A stretch of 64,000 nucleotides of DNA from Sinohyriopsis cumingii. Lineage: Eukaryota > Mollusca > Bivalvia > Unionida > Unionidae. The notes under the pieces are model-generated. The model had not been told where the DNA came from, searched no databases, and worked only from the letters and a program-made list of their open reading frames with translations. The stretch is taken from contig CM068839.1 of the NCBI GenBank assembly GCA_028554795.2, forward strand, positions 10,257,220 to 10,321,219. Direction: 5' to 3'. Shown here one piece after another: positions 63,334 through 64,000 of this stretch. Each line of letters begins with the position of its first letter. Positions within the stretch are counted from its first letter, which is position 1. A program made the position numbers and the translations under genes.

Positions 63334-63668
63334 ACAATACCGTTTTGCGTTGCTTACGGGTGTAATAGAACATTAAGAAAAGCCTGTGAACATATTTTTT
63401 TTTCTTTACCGAAAGATAAAGGCATCATGAAAGAATGGGTACATTATTACAAAAGAGTCGATTTCAAAGCAACACCATACAGCACTATGTGCACGTTACA
63501 TTTCTCAAAGGAATGTTACGAGACGGATCATGAAAAAATAGCAGCTCAAAGATACGCAAATGCTAGGCCTAGACTAAAAGTTGGCGCTGTTCCAGACATA
63601 CCTTTGAACATTTTAAATCCTGGGAAAAGAGTTAAACGTGTGAGTTACGAAAATGGGCAGAAGGACGA
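63334..63668 (+). CDS. THAP-type zinc-finger exon
   Basis: The open stretch reads as a THAP domain: CVAYGC (first Cys pair), FFSLPKDKGIMKEW, then TMCTLHFSKECYE holding the last Cys and His. There is no ATG; a TAA lies six bases before the AG at 63332-63333, which may be the splice acceptor. GTAAGT at 63669-63674 is a good donor. THAP domains bind DNA and occur in host genes and P-element-like transposases; which of these it is cannot be told. Confidence 0.6.
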
Positions 63669-63674
63669 GTAAGT

Positions 63675-64000
63675 GACCACAAAATGCAACAATCAATCCA
63701 CATATCTTTTATCTAAAACAGCAGTGCTAAAAACAAATCTGATAGCCCGACACCCTGGGCCCCTTCTGGTTTTAGTTCCGGCCCATCCTGTATTCAAAGT
63801 GAGGTGCCCGTCAGGCTTGTCGAAACAAAAAGTGTATGCCTGAGGAAACTTTGATCGCGCTGGTGAAATGAGTAAATGTATTTTCAAGATGTTGACATAC
63901 GTGCCGTGTTAACACGGCACAATCTAAATCAAATCACCACTGTCGTAGATGAAATTTAGATTTGATTTCAATCAAATCGAAGCTTTGCTAAAAATAAGAT
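63675..64000. other. Sequence after the THAP exon
   Basis: Probably intron. ACGTGCCGTGTTAACACGGCAC (63899-63920) is a short palindrome, and GATTTGATT/AATCAAATC repeats inverted near the end. No gene seen. Confidence 0.4.

Overview
The window is animal genomic DNA. It is AT-rich, has long TA, CT, GT and TTTA microsatellites, several minisatellites, two tRNA-derived SINE families and one THAP-type zinc-finger exon with splice signals. The SINE types and repeat style would fit a mollusc or another lophotrochozoan, but the species cannot be named from the sequence.

Most of the recognisable coding material belongs to three related Polinton/Maverick-type elements in the same orientation. Element Z shows only its right end (1-2293). 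Element A is complete (15823-34157): its inverted repeats begin and end in AGTAGT/ACTACT and are flanked by the perfect 6-bp target duplication AATGAT. Element B is complete (35513-56377), flanked by the 6-bp duplication ATCGGT. A landed in a 48-bp minisatellite. A and B are collinear and very similar. From left to right they carry: a small minus-strand gene; an acidic, glutamine-rich gene (L1); a minus-strand zinc-knuckle gene; protein-primed family-B DNA polymerase with its N-terminal domain in a separate frame; one or two BIR (IAP-like) genes; F-box-like genes (B only); a packaging-type ATPase; a lysine-rich protein; a basic protein with a hydrophobic tail; a TE-associated Lys-rich protein; a retroviral-type integrase with chromodomain; a two-helix membrane protein; a minor capsid (penton-like) protein; a pX/pVI-like basic protein; the double jelly-roll major capsid protein; an unidentified gene; an adenain-type protease; and three charged coiled-coil genes (R1, R2, R3) at the right end.

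Neither copy is intact. PolB is broken in both. Integrase, ATPase and protease are open only in B. The minor capsid gene is open only in A. The major capsid gene is open in both.

The most unusual signal is at the ends of the terminal genes. L1, the left minus-strand gene, R1, R2 and R3 are each followed, about 20-30 bases after the stop, by an animal replication-dependent histone 3' end: a six-pair stem with a four-base loop (GGCCCT-TTTC-AGGGCC or AGCCCT-TTTC-AGGGCT), then usually ACCCA, then a GAAAAGA purine block 10-15 bases on that could pair with U7 snRNA. Thirteen copies occur in the three elements, none beside a histone gene, and the outermost ones lie inside the terminal inverted repeats. 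This suggests mobile-element genes that use the SLBP/U7 pathway and so may be expressed as non-polyadenylated mRNAs in S phase. The core genes instead show TATA boxes and, in one place, AATAAA.

The inverted repeats are themselves arrays of roughly 40-50-base units. The units share a frame (CCATGTTAAATTTCC) but carry a core that is uniform within an end and differs between elements. Between the elements (2294-15816, 34164-35506) and to the right of B (56384-64000) I see mostly host repeats, with no complete host gene.
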